Of a stretch of DNA of 64,000 nt, positions 44,101 through 51,871 are shown piece after piece. The position numbers and the translations under genes are program-made. Location of the stretch: contig NZ_CP110629.1 of NCBI RefSeq assembly GCF_026153455.1, positions 1,054,001-1,118,000 of the forward strand, read 5' to 3'. The notes beneath the pieces are model-generated. The model worked only from the letters and a program-made list of their open reading frames with translations, was not told where the DNA came from and did no database searches. The DNA is from Marinimicrobium sp. C6131 (GTDB taxonomy: Bacteria; Pseudomonadota; Gammaproteobacteria; Pseudomonadales; Cellvibrionaceae). The number at the start of each line of letters is the position of its first letter. Positions within the stretch are counted from its first letter, which is position 1.

Positions 44101-44337
44101 TATCGGGACCACTATCCCGAAGTGCAGGGTAGTGCACTGTTCAAGCTATCTCCTGCACTGCATTACCTGAGGGTAGGGGGCTTTGAAGGCAAGGACCCGG
44201 GGCCGGACTTCGATAGCGATTGGTACTTGAACACCAACCCCGATGTCAAGGCGGCCGGTGTAAATCCCTTGTACCACTACATTCTGTTTGGCCGGAGCGA
44301 TGGACGCCGCCCCCACCCGGGGAAATCCGAACTCTAA
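41140..44337 (+). CDS. GT2-GT4 bidomain glycosyltransferase with repeats at both ends
   Basis: The 1065-residue product starts at ATG 41140, which overlaps the HAD stop (TGATG). Modules: NPDV/HY-type repeats at about 12-90 (WFDETWYREVYG, GINPLWHYMQFGRLQGRR); helical TPR-like segment to about 260; GT2 from about 286 (ITIIMPVFNAGDSVAFAIES, VHDSDDWS); GT-B/GT4-like domain from about 549 (YDLVVVADFNMSGGAYGS, FDFYVHYPYEDYIEEFGRAV-like EX7E, GIPVILPPVF); a short coiled coil; and two C-terminal repeats (WYRDHYPEVQ, NPDVKAAGVNPLYHYILFG). The gene at 45335 encodes a shorter relative. Confidence 0.87.
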   Translation: MMDERRAAKEIAASGWFDETWYREVYGADDASNLDPVTHYLRYGADCERDPSPWFSTSAYRDQVGRSVLAGINPLWHYMQFGRLQGRRISPSTLANDRKVTARHALEFSAKALESKLWGGFSEAALSALQAKVCMPAVDDAERASACWALARWFSARGDSLRAVRYLEQRAVIDADGFSIGAEGSSSRDQLILLVNSLALAGNGERAWALSGNARRRFRGAVDVQLISANALWALDDLQYESERLSTINSVFQSIGACAVEKADASQPLALDNLRCEPAPEVDASGELITIIMPVFNAGDSVAFAIESILAQSWSHFELLVVDDCSEDDTVAVVSRYCERDQRVRLIRNPRNAGAYYCRNLALAEAKGRLITVHDSDDWSHAEKLERQVAALRSSPSAVASLTDWVRAREDLFFTGTYRFGGTLVSENLSSLMFRRSILDELGSWDLVRAGADTEFLRRIKARYGKSSVVKVNPGTPLSFSLDQPRSLTRTSLTHTRTQFYGPRREYRESAAAWHRMAAPDQLFVSPEASTRPFPAPDVMQVTPGHPRRYDLVVVADFNMSGGAYGSTMQYVEAALALGLSVALCQWRRFDLDTTAPFNEGLRRRGLSGEFDVLAPGDEATAETVLIGYPVILNQKPDLLPVLRTERLLILVNQMASRLYSGGDAQYDPVEVTDDIHRWFGVYPTWVPISGLVHRLMIQDGRYPRIHDDIWTPLQPVNLDSAEHVRWRGGERAVPVIGRHSRDHYTKWPQSAERISQAYCAGQACEVRLLGGADCALSILGEKPRNWVLHPFTDDTASFLKDLDFYVHYPYEDYIEEFGRAVLEAMSYGIPVILPPVFRDTFGPAATYAEPDEVWQRVTELWQSEQAYLEAGRRSYEFVRRNAGYDQLANRLNREMTTMSTQEQTEFELRRKVESIQVRLEQAERELSQKHREVASLTRLLENRDRVPERSFPVRPWYERFWRTASKKLPGRALRAIANSSWFDAQWYRDHYPEVQGSALFKLSPALHYLRVGGFEGKDPGPDFDSDWYLNTNPDVKAAGVNPLYHYILFGRSDGRRPHPGKSEL

Positions 44338-44364
44338 TCCGATTATTGATTACGACGTGTCACG

Positions 44365-45315
44365 ATGAAACCTATTTATTTTGTACATATTCCGAAAACT
44401 GCGGGCACCAGCTTCCGGGTAGCCTCTTTGAAGTATTACGGTAAGCGTTCCATTGTGTGCGACTATGGAGAGTCGGCGCCTGAAACGAGCGACCTGGTCA
44501 GACAGTATGCTTACCAGAACCGAGACTACTGGAAGCTTTTTGAGCAGATCAAGCGGGATGGCTCAGCCATGCTGGGAGGGCATGTTTCGATCTTGAAGTA
44601 CGTCACCGGTCTGGGTGTTGCCAATACCGTCGTTTTCTTTCGAGACCCCCTACAGCGAATGTACTCTGAGTATCAGCACCTTGTTAGGCATAAGGGGTTT
44701 AAGGAGAGCTTTAGAGACCTGTATACCCGGAACCCTTATATTAATGTACTTTCTCGTAAGCTCGAAGGCGTTCCGGTGGAGGCCGTTGGCTTGCTCGGTT
44801 TGACAGAAGCTTACGGCGAATCGTTAGCGTTATTTAATCGTTGTTATGGAGCTGAACTGACGGAGCTTCAGGAGAATATGGGTAAAAAGCGTGTCGATGA
44901 TGCACATGATATCGATCCGGTGAGTGTTAGCGAATTTTTGAAGCTTAATGAGAAAGATGTAGAGCTCTACCGTTACATTCAGACTCTTTTTTCTCAGAGA
45001 CTGGAGCTGTTCCAGCGTAAGCTTCCATATGCCCATTGTAAGCTGGCGAGTGTCACCCCAAAGAAGGTTTCCGGGTGGGCATGGTGGGAAGGTGAAGGTA
45101 CCAGCTCCGTGGAAATTGATATCCGGGTGAATGGTACCGTTGTTGGACGTGCCACTTCCACTGAACTTCGGTCGGGACTTCTTCGGGCATCACCTCCGAG
45201 GGGGGGGTATGTCGGCTTCTCGCTTCCTATTGAGGTGTCACCGGGGGACGAGGTCGATTGTGTTGTTTCGAAAACGGGACAAGTCTTCCCACCCAATAGA
45301 CATGTGTTCGCCTGA
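44365..45315 (+). CDS. Sulfotransferase with C-terminal beta-sandwich
   Basis: In the 316-residue protein the phosphosulfate loop is YFVHIPKTAGTSFRVAS (Lys11), and the 3'-phosphate motif is VVFFRDPLQRMYSEYQH (Arg93, Ser101). GHVSILKY supports the Sulfotransfer_2/heparan-type fold. Residues about 235-316 form a beta-rich domain (VSGWAWWEGEGTSSVEIDIR, VNGTVVGRATST) of a kind found appended to glycan enzymes, perhaps sugar-binding. It uses PAPS from CysD/CysNC. Confidence 0.88.
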   Translation: MKPIYFVHIPKTAGTSFRVASLKYYGKRSIVCDYGESAPETSDLVRQYAYQNRDYWKLFEQIKRDGSAMLGGHVSILKYVTGLGVANTVVFFRDPLQRMYSEYQHLVRHKGFKESFRDLYTRNPYINVLSRKLEGVPVEAVGLLGLTEAYGESLALFNRCYGAELTELQENMGKKRVDDAHDIDPVSVSEFLKLNEKDVELYRYIQTLFSQRLELFQRKLPYAHCKLASVTPKKVSGWAWWEGEGTSSVEIDIRVNGTVVGRATSTELRSGLLRASPPRGGYVGFSLPIEVSPGDEVDCVVSKTGQVFPPNRHVFA

Positions 45316-45334
45316 TGACGGATGTTGGACGACT

Positions 45335-47314
45335 ATGAACATTATTGGGCGTATTAAAACACTCGTCAGATTTTGGCTCGATGTAAGAATGGTTTATTCC
45401 AGTCCGCTCTTTGATGAGACGTTTTACGGCAAGCAGAACAATCCAGGTGGGGCCGTTTCCCGGCTTCAATCGGTTGTTGAGTTTTTGACAGACCGTGAGG
45501 CCTACGAGATCAGTCCTTCGCAAGGCTTCAGCTCAGACTGGTATTTACACCGATACCCGGACGTAGAGCAGCTGGGGGTTAACCCGCTAGTGCATTACCT
45601 TCGCTTTGGCAAGGCGGAGGGTCGCCTTCCGTTTCACGGAGCGACACCGGGCGAGCCTGTCCCTGAGGGTGAGTCCTGGGTTTCTCGCCAACACTCATTG
45701 CTCTGGGGCGGCTTTGAGCATCTTGCGATGCCAGCTTTGATACGCTGCATTAAGAAGAAGCGGGACATGGACGCCATGTTGACCGTGGCGGAGTGGCACT
45801 ACGCCTACGGAGACCTTCACAAGGCGTCCAATCTTCTTGAAGGCTGCCTGAGTAATGCAAAACCACCGCACTTAAAGCGTTGTCTTGTAGGGTTGAGCAA
45901 GTGCTATAGCCTGTTGGCGGAACGTGAATCACTCGGGGAGCTGCTTTCGAAGGAAGAGAACCGCCTGGCACTATCAGATGATCTTCCGTTTGTGGAATCC
46001 AATAGTGTGGTTGGCCGGGCAGAAGGGCGGCTGGAGCCGATCAATCGTTTGTATCGCGCCCATGGGTTGGCTCCTGTGGCGCCTCAGGAGAGCAGCCGGC
46101 CGCTCTCACTGAAGAATCTCACGGGCCTCGTTGACGCAGAGGGTGATTTCGAGTGCGCCGACCCGCTGGTCAGTGTTGTTGTGCCTGCGTTTAATGCGGA
46201 AGAGGGGATAGGGACCGCTTTAGATAGCCTGTTGTCTCAGACCTGGCGCAATCTTGAAGTGATTGTGGTCGACGACTGCAGTTCGGATGCGACGTGCCGC
46301 GTAGTAGAGGCGTATGCTGCAACGGACGCGCGGGTTCGTCTACTCAGAAACGAGCGGAATAGGGGAGCTTACCCCAGTCGCAACAGAGGGATGCAATCTG
46401 CAAGCGGTCAGTTTGTCACGGTTCACGACAGTGATGACTGGTCTCACCCACAGAAGCTTGAGCGCCAAATGCAACCACTGCTCCAGAATGACCGGTTGAT
46501 CGCCACCGTCAGCAGCTGGGCCAGAGTGACGCCGGATATGCGTTTTGTGGGCTCCTGGATGCTGACTCAGGGATTCATTGAAGACAATTTCTCTTCCTGG
46601 TTGATAAGGCGGGACATTCTGGAAAGAATCGGGTTATGGGATGCCGTGAATGTGGCCGCAGACACGGAGTTTTTGTGGCGCATGGAGCATCATTACGGCT
46701 ACCAGTCCCTGTACCATGTTTGTAAGGGTGCGCCGTTATCGTTTGCGCTTTCGGATGCGTCGACATTGACACAGACCAAAGCGACTCACGTCAAGACAGT
46801 GTATTACGGGCTGCGCAGATTGTACCGGGAGGCATCATCCTGGTGGCATCGGCAAAGTGGTTTTGCGCCTGTTATGGAGGAGGTGCGCCCGTTTCCTGCC
46901 CCTATTGGCAATCTTAAAGACGCGTCTCGCTACTTTGATGTGGTCGTCATTGGCGATTTTGCAGAGGTTGGCACCGATTTCAGCCCCATATTCAGTCAGC
47001 TCGATACCCTGTTGTCGGATGGACAGGCGCTCTGCCTGGTTCATTGGCCGGACCCTGAAGGCTGGCTTGGTCGCCCTGTGCGAGATGACGTGTTTGATTT
47101 CTGTCAGTCCCGACATCTGACTCTGGGGCACAGTGGGGTTACCGTTGAAGCGAGTACGTTAATGTTGCTTGACGGCTCCTTATGGAGGCGGCGACCGACC
47201 AGGACCATCGCTATTGAAAAGCTGGACACTGTCATCATCGTGAACGGATTGCAGCCCGATGATGCTGATGCAATAAAAGACTACTTTGCACACGGTGGTT
47301 ATGATTATTCGTAA
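45335..47314 (+). CDS. GT2 glycosyltransferase with repeat module and truncated GT-B half
   Basis: The 659-residue protein has an N-terminal NPDV/HY repeat (DWYLHRYPDVEQLGVNPLVH, FGKAEGR), a TPR-like helical section, and GT2 from about 276 (VSVVVPAFNAEEGIGTALDS, VHDSDDWSHPQKLERQ). A terminal part from about 532 (YFDVVVIGDFAEVG to VIIVNGLQPDDAD) aligns with the start of the GT4 domain of the 41140 protein and then stops. The donor-binding half is missing. The frame is open upstream to 45131, but ATG 45335 avoids overlap with the sulfotransferase. The next gene starts within its last codons. Confidence 0.83.
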   Translation: MNIIGRIKTLVRFWLDVRMVYSSPLFDETFYGKQNNPGGAVSRLQSVVEFLTDREAYEISPSQGFSSDWYLHRYPDVEQLGVNPLVHYLRFGKAEGRLPFHGATPGEPVPEGESWVSRQHSLLWGGFEHLAMPALIRCIKKKRDMDAMLTVAEWHYAYGDLHKASNLLEGCLSNAKPPHLKRCLVGLSKCYSLLAERESLGELLSKEENRLALSDDLPFVESNSVVGRAEGRLEPINRLYRAHGLAPVAPQESSRPLSLKNLTGLVDAEGDFECADPLVSVVVPAFNAEEGIGTALDSLLSQTWRNLEVIVVDDCSSDATCRVVEAYAATDARVRLLRNERNRGAYPSRNRGMQSASGQFVTVHDSDDWSHPQKLERQMQPLLQNDRLIATVSSWARVTPDMRFVGSWMLTQGFIEDNFSSWLIRRDILERIGLWDAVNVAADTEFLWRMEHHYGYQSLYHVCKGAPLSFALSDASTLTQTKATHVKTVYYGLRRLYREASSWWHRQSGFAPVMEEVRPFPAPIGNLKDASRYFDVVVIGDFAEVGTDFSPIFSQLDTLLSDGQALCLVHWPDPEGWLGRPVRDDVFDFCQSRHLTLGHSGVTVEASTLMLLDGSLWRRRPTRTIAIEKLDTVIIVNGLQPDDADAIKDYFAHGGYDYS

Positions 47315-48716
47315 ACTCACCAATGACCTGTTGGCCTTGATTTGCAGGTTGTCCCCAAAAGCGAAAGACTTTGATGCCGCGTGGTATTGCGCAAGGTATC
47401 GGGATGTCGCGGACATTGGTATCGACCCACTATTGCACTACTGCCGGTTCGGGTATCGGGAAGGACGTGATCCTAACCCGATGACCAGTCTTTCGGGTGA
47501 GCGACTCACCGAGTCATCACGGTTTAGTGTGTCTCGCCTGGGTGATAGCGGCATCCTGGCGATTTCGGGTGATAGGGAGCTGATTGACAAGGCTCCAACG
47601 ATTCTGTGTTGCGGGCACCAGGCCGGTCATGAGCTTTACGGAGCAGAAAGGAGTTTTCTGGATACCCTGGCAGTACTGGCGGAGCTCAAGGTCAATCTGG
47701 TGGTAACCTTGCCGGAAGCGTTCAATGAGGATTATCTGGCCGCCATTCGTCCTCATTGTTCCCGGTTGCTGATTCTCCCCTATGGCTGGTGGGCATTCGG
47801 TACAGAACCTCAACCAGTGGTTGTCGAACGATTCCAGTCGATCATTGAATCGTTCGGCATATCCGCCGTTTATGCGAATACAGTCGTTCTTTTCGAGCCA
47901 CTGATCGCCGGACGGATAATGGCGGTTCCGGTATCTGTTCATGTACGTGAGCTGCCGTATCAGGATCCCTCGTTGTGTGCGTTGATGAGAGCAGACGCCG
48001 AAGCGGTGATCCAGCACCTTCGTGAGACATCGGACTTCCAACTGGTCAACTCCCGATTTACCGGCGAGACGCTGAGATTGGATGACGCCATTGTTATTCC
48101 GAACTCAGTCAACGCCGAGGATTTCAAGAGCATCTCGCCACCTGACTGCGAGAGTCACTCCTTGCGGGTTGGCATGATCAGCAGCAATTTGCCTAAGAAA
48201 GGGCTGGATGACTTTATCGCCTTGGCGGGTATTTTTGCCGACGAGGGCTCTCCAATACGTTTCAAACTCATCGGCCCCGAAAATGAGCATACACGTCTGA
48301 TCGAAAGACGGCAGGCAGCGGGTGAAATCTCTGATAATATTGACATCCTCGGTTATATCGCCTCGCCACAGGCGGCCCTCAACGAGCTTGATGTCCTCCT
48401 GAATCTGTCTCATTTTGAAGAATCTTTTGGACGAACCGTGCTTGAAGCGATGGCGGCGGCACGTCCCGTTGTTGTTTATGACAGAGGGGCTTTAAGTGAG
48501 CTTGTGAGGCATGGGGAAACTGGGTATTTGGTCCAGTTTGGTCATGTTGAAGGTATCAAGCGCTGTATAGAGCGTTTTTTGACAGACCCTCAGCTGCTGC
48601 GTGCGCTGGGGCAGAACGGCAAGCGACGGGCTACCGAACAGTTCGGTGTTCTGTCGGTCAAAGCCGGGCTGGAGCACTGGTTGGATTTGGTTTACAGCCC
48701 CCGGAAAACCGGTTAG
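47301..48716 (+). CDS. GT4 glycosyltransferase with N-terminal repeat
   Basis: The 471-residue product starts at ATG 47301, 14 bases inside the previous gene. An N-terminal NPDV/HY unit (AWYCARYRDVADIGIDPLLH, GYREGRDPNP) is followed by a GT-B/GT4 enzyme: GAERSFLDTLAVLAEL, VPVSVHVRELPY, GMISSNLPKKGLDDF, FEESFGRTVLEAMAAARPVV (EX7E) and ETGYLVQFG. It closely resembles the GT4 domain of the giant protein at 25118 (SSNIPKKG, AESFGRTVAEGMAARRAV), so the two probably use related donors. That domain is AT-rich in the giant gene but GC-rich here. Confidence 0.9.
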   Translation: MIIRKLTNDLLALICRLSPKAKDFDAAWYCARYRDVADIGIDPLLHYCRFGYREGRDPNPMTSLSGERLTESSRFSVSRLGDSGILAISGDRELIDKAPTILCCGHQAGHELYGAERSFLDTLAVLAELKVNLVVTLPEAFNEDYLAAIRPHCSRLLILPYGWWAFGTEPQPVVVERFQSIIESFGISAVYANTVVLFEPLIAGRIMAVPVSVHVRELPYQDPSLCALMRADAEAVIQHLRETSDFQLVNSRFTGETLRLDDAIVIPNSVNAEDFKSISPPDCESHSLRVGMISSNLPKKGLDDFIALAGIFADEGSPIRFKLIGPENEHTRLIERRQAAGEISDNIDILGYIASPQAALNELDVLLNLSHFEESFGRTVLEAMAAARPVVVYDRGALSELVRHGETGYLVQFGHVEGIKRCIERFLTDPQLLRALGQNGKRRATEQFGVLSVKAGLEHWLDLVYSPRKTG

Positions 48717-48774
48717 CATCGCGTTCAACGGATGAACGTATGCTTGCCTTAAGAATTTGGATGAAATTTAATCA

Positions 48775-49545
48775 ATGAACCCGCTTCAATTTATCAGTTT
48801 GCTGGATCTCAAGGCCCGGATGGCTTTGAAGTCTGAGGCATCCAAGCTGTACCTCAGTTACCTTTGGTGGGTGATTGAGCCGATGCTTTGGGTGTTGGCC
48901 TTTTACTTTGTTTTTACCATTTTGTTGGAAATGGGGCGGGATATCGCCTTTCTGATGTGCGGCAAAATCCCCTTTTTGTGGTTCAGCAAGTCGGTGACGA
49001 CGGGGTCGAATAGCATTGTTGCCAGTAAAGGATTGATCAATCAGGTCAACATACCGAAAGTCTTTTTTCCCTACCAGTCTCTCCAAGAGGCGTTGTACAA
49101 GCAATGGCTGGTTTTCCTTGTGTTGTTCGCATTGCTGATATTCTATGGTTATAACACGTCCTGGCATTGGCTTTGGGTATTACCCGTTATTGTCGCCAAT
49201 TACCTGCTAATATTGCTTTGTACACTGGTGGGGGCCTTCCTCGTCAGCTATGTGCGCGATATCAGGATGTTGATTAATATGGGTGTCCTGTTTTTGATGT
49301 TTGCATCCGGTATTTTCTGGGACGTCAATGACATCGCCGACCCGGTCAAGCGGGAAGCGCTGCTGACCTGGAATCCGGTGGCGTTCATACTGGATGCCTA
49401 CCGGGCGGTACTGATGAGGGGAGAGATGTTTGATCATCAGCACATGATTGTGCTTTCCGCGGTTATGCTGGGAGGGATCGTGTTGATGCACCTCGTATAC
49501 CGATTGTTCAACCAGTCCATTGCATCGAAGGTGATTAATTCATGA
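48775..49545 (+). CDS. wzm: ABC-2 polysaccharide export permease (Wzm-like)
   Basis: The 256-residue protein has six predicted membrane helices (for example PMLWVLAFYFVFTILLEM, WLVFLVLFALLIFYG, LLILLCTLVGAFLVSYV, MLGGIVLMHLVYRLF). It is related to Wzm/KpsM/TagG permeases, which export undecaprenyl-linked glycans to the periplasm. The N-terminal cytoplasmic helix FISLLDLKARMALKSEASKL and YLWWVIEPMLW are typical. It overlaps the ATPase gene by four bases. The pair defines an ABC-transporter-dependent pathway; no Wzx/Wzy is present in the window. Confidence 0.92.
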   Translation: MNPLQFISLLDLKARMALKSEASKLYLSYLWWVIEPMLWVLAFYFVFTILLEMGRDIAFLMCGKIPFLWFSKSVTTGSNSIVASKGLINQVNIPKVFFPYQSLQEALYKQWLVFLVLFALLIFYGYNTSWHWLWVLPVIVANYLLILLCTLVGAFLVSYVRDIRMLINMGVLFLMFASGIFWDVNDIADPVKREALLTWNPVAFILDAYRAVLMRGEMFDHQHMIVLSAVMLGGIVLMHLVYRLFNQSIASKVINS

Positions 49546-50282
49546 GCACCGGTGATGTCTTGCTCCAGGCTAAGGAGTTGAGGTACAGCTACGCCAGTCG
49601 TCTGTGGGGCTTCAAGCGCTTTGAGTTTGAGGTTCTGAAAGGGCTCAACTTTAACGTGTATCGTGGTGAAACACTGGGCATCATGGGACGCAATGGCTGT
49701 GGCAAAAGCTCGCTGCTTCGTATTCTGAACGGCATTGTGGCGCCCACGGAAGGTGAGCTTAAACAGTCCGGCCCGCTGACAAGAATATTGCTCACGCTTG
49801 GGTTGGGTTTTGACAAGGATCTGACCGGCCGTGACAATGCAATGTTAAGTGCGATGCTTCAAGGGTACTCACGAAGTCGTGCCAAGGAGGCGCTAGAAGA
49901 TATCAAGGAGTTTTCAGAGCTGGGTGATTTTTTTGAGCGCCCGGTCAAAACCTATTCCTCAGGTATGCGTAGCCGCCTCGGCTTTTCTACCGCGCTGAAA
50001 ACAGAAGTGGACCTGCTTCTGATTGATGAGACATTGAGTGTCGGTGATCAGCACTTCAGCCATAAGGCTGAAAAGGCAATGATGGAGAAAATCAATAGCG
50101 AGCAAACTGTGATTTTTGTCAGTCACAGTGGTGGCCAGGTCAAAAAAGTGTGCAGCCGCGCGATTTGGCTGGAGGATGGGGTCATCCAGGCCGAGGGCGA
50201 CACAAAGGAGGTGGCGGCCGAGTATAAGGCGTTCATGGATGAGTTGGATCGGTCGGGCGGTAAGTCTGCCTGGGAGCGATAG
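49542..50282 (+). CDS. wzt: ABC-2 polysaccharide export ATPase (Wzt-like, short form)
   Basis: The 246-residue ATPase has Walker A GRNGCGKSS, Q-loop region LLTLGLGFDKDLTGRDN, signature YSSGMRSRLGFS, Walker B DLLLIDE, and switch HSGG in FVSHSGGQV. It lacks the C-terminal carbohydrate-binding domain of long Wzt proteins that recognise chain termini, so it is of the KpsT/TagH size. The family normally needs a separate signal for chain completion; the coiled-coil methyltransferase at the head of the operon is one candidate. It ends at 50282, 53 bp before the last operon gene. Confidence 0.92.
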   Translation: MSTGDVLLQAKELRYSYASRLWGFKRFEFEVLKGLNFNVYRGETLGIMGRNGCGKSSLLRILNGIVAPTEGELKQSGPLTRILLTLGLGFDKDLTGRDNAMLSAMLQGYSRSRAKEALEDIKEFSELGDFFERPVKTYSSGMRSRLGFSTALKTEVDLLLIDETLSVGDQHFSHKAEKAMMEKINSEQTVIFVSHSGGQVKKVCSRAIWLEDGVIQAEGDTKEVAAEYKAFMDELDRSGGKSAWER

Positions 50283-50335
50283 TCCGCAAACGGTTCTGCT
50301 TTTGGCGAACTCAGGTTATGGTTTAGGCGATTACT

Positions 50336-50902
50336 ATGAAACGATTTGATGATATTTTGAATGCTGCGTCACCCAGGCGCGCGAGTGGCTTTATCGATGG
50401 CAGTATGGCGGTCGCGATATTTGCGGTTCTTCTGGTGGTGTTTCTTGTCGTGTCGACGCTGTATGGGTATGGTGTCTTTGACGACGAAGAACAGAAAAAA
50501 GTGAGTTACTTTGATCTGGATAAAAGCACTCTGGCCCGTTGGGATGCGCAGATGAGCTGTGGTCCCGCAGGTACAAGCCCGGAGTTTGAGGTCAGTCGAT
50601 CTCTTTGGGTGGGCGAGGATGTCGTCTTGCTTGAACGCGGCAGCTATAAGCGGTTTTTCGAAGAAACCGACAACGCCATTGAGATTCCCGGAGAGCTTCC
50701 CTTTCGGTTTGAGTGGTGGTTTGGACACATCGAAAACGGGATGATTGAGGTTAGCGGTTGGTACAATGAAGGAAATGACGTGGTCAAAAAGGTGTCTTTT
50801 TCCGGGCGGCGTATAGAGGATCAGGTTTCATTCGCTGGCCGTCGGGGACCGCGTCGCTGCGAGGTAAAGGCAACGCCTGCGGACGAGGGTGCAGACGAGT
50901 AG
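50336..50902 (+). CDS. Single-pass membrane protein of unknown function
   Basis: The 188-residue product has a short cytoplasmic start, a membrane helix at about 23-45 (SMAVAIFAVLLVVFLVVSTL), then a soluble, probably periplasmic domain (MSCGPAGTSPEFEVSRSLWV, PFRFEWWFGHIENGMIEVSG). Two cysteines are present. It is the last gene of the operon, after wzt, so it may help glycan export. I do not recognise a family. It ends just before three repeat units. Confidence 0.7.
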   Translation: MKRFDDILNAASPRRASGFIDGSMAVAIFAVLLVVFLVVSTLYGYGVFDDEEQKKVSYFDLDKSTLARWDAQMSCGPAGTSPEFEVSRSLWVGEDVVLLERGSYKRFFEETDNAIEIPGELPFRFEWWFGHIENGMIEVSGWYNEGNDVVKKVSFSGRRIEDQVSFAGRRGPRRCEVKATPADEGADE

Positions 50903-51089
50903 GGCGGATAAGGGTAGCGCATCCGCCGCTACAGCACGTTCTGCTACTCCGCACCTAAACACCCTCGTTGCGTCACGGGTATTTACGGCGGATGCGCCTC
51001 CGGCCTATCCGCCTTACGCAAGGAGTTCTGAGCGATTCAGTCCCGTAGGGTGGATAAGCGAAGCGTCATCCCCATGAATCCACCGCTAC
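50899..51089. repeat. Cluster of three palindromic repeats
   Basis: Units at 50899-50932, 50984-51019 and 51044-51089 (GGCGGAT and GGTGGAT variants) lie between the convergent operon end and GT2 gene. The last touches the GT2 stop codon. Confidence 0.85.
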
Positions 51090-51871
51090 TTCAACGAATC
51101 AACCCCAAACAATGCGGTTTTGGTACGCACCCACGCAAACCGCAACGCACTCCTTAAATGCCACCACAAATGCCGGTTGTTCAACGTATGACTGGCCCGC
51201 TTACCCCGGTGCACCATCCTTGCGCCTGGCACATAGTAGGTTTTCTCGCCCAGCATATGCCTTGCCCGCCAGCAGAAGTCCACGTCTTCATAATATAAGA
51301 AATACCGCTCATCAAACCCGCCCAGGGCTTTGAAGGTGCTGGCGCTGAACGCCAGGCAGGCACCGGATGCCCAATCCACTTCGCAGGCCCGATCCGTGCA
51401 GCGGTCCACTCCGGTCCGGTTTTTCCGGAACAGATAGGAGGTGACCAGTTCCCACAGGTAGGGAAAGCGGCGCACAGATTCCTCATGCTCCTCGAATTTC
51501 CTGTCCTTGAAGATATTGGGCGCGCCGATTTTTGCGCCGGTTGCCTGCATGTCGTCGATCAGGTGCTCAATGGCCTCACGGTCGCATTCGAGGTCCGGAT
51601 TCAGGATTACAAACCAATCGTTCTCAACGTCCATGCCCAGCATATGCTGGCAGTAGTGGAAAACCTTGTTGTGGTTGGCACCGAAGCCCAGAATGTTTTC
51701 GTTGGCCAGGTACGTCAACTTGTGTTCCGTCGCGTAGGTTTCCAGCTCCCGGGCAGGGCAGTTGTCCAGGATGACGATCTGGTGTTCGGGGGCGTCCAGC
51801 CGATGAGGCCGAAGGTCGTGAATGATTTCCAGCGTATCTTCATGAGAGACAACAGAAATGTAGACGGTCAT
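51086..51871 (-). CDS. GT2 glycosyltransferase (rhamnosyltransferase-like)
   Basis: The 261-residue GT-A protein begins MTVYISVVSHEDTLEIIHDL. A nucleotide-sugar region follows (HQIVILDNCPAREL, NENILGFGANHNKVFHYC), then DWFVILNPDLECDREAIEHL, where NPD is the DxD equivalent, and an acceptor part with GGFDERYFLYYEDVDFCWRA. This pattern is common in WbbL-like rhamnosyltransferases. It overlaps the upstream gene by four bases. It lies on the opposite strand from the main operon but belongs to the same locus. Confidence 0.88.
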   Translation of the reverse strand: MTVYISVVSHEDTLEIIHDLRPHRLDAPEHQIVILDNCPARELETYATEHKLTYLANENILGFGANHNKVFHYCQHMLGMDVENDWFVILNPDLECDREAIEHLIDDMQATGAKIGAPNIFKDRKFEEHEESVRRFPYLWELVTSYLFRKNRTGVDRCTDRACEVDWASGACLAFSASTFKALGGFDERYFLYYEDVDFCWRARHMLGEKTYYVPGARMVHRGKRASHTLNNRHLWWHLRSALRFAWVRTKTALFGVDSLK

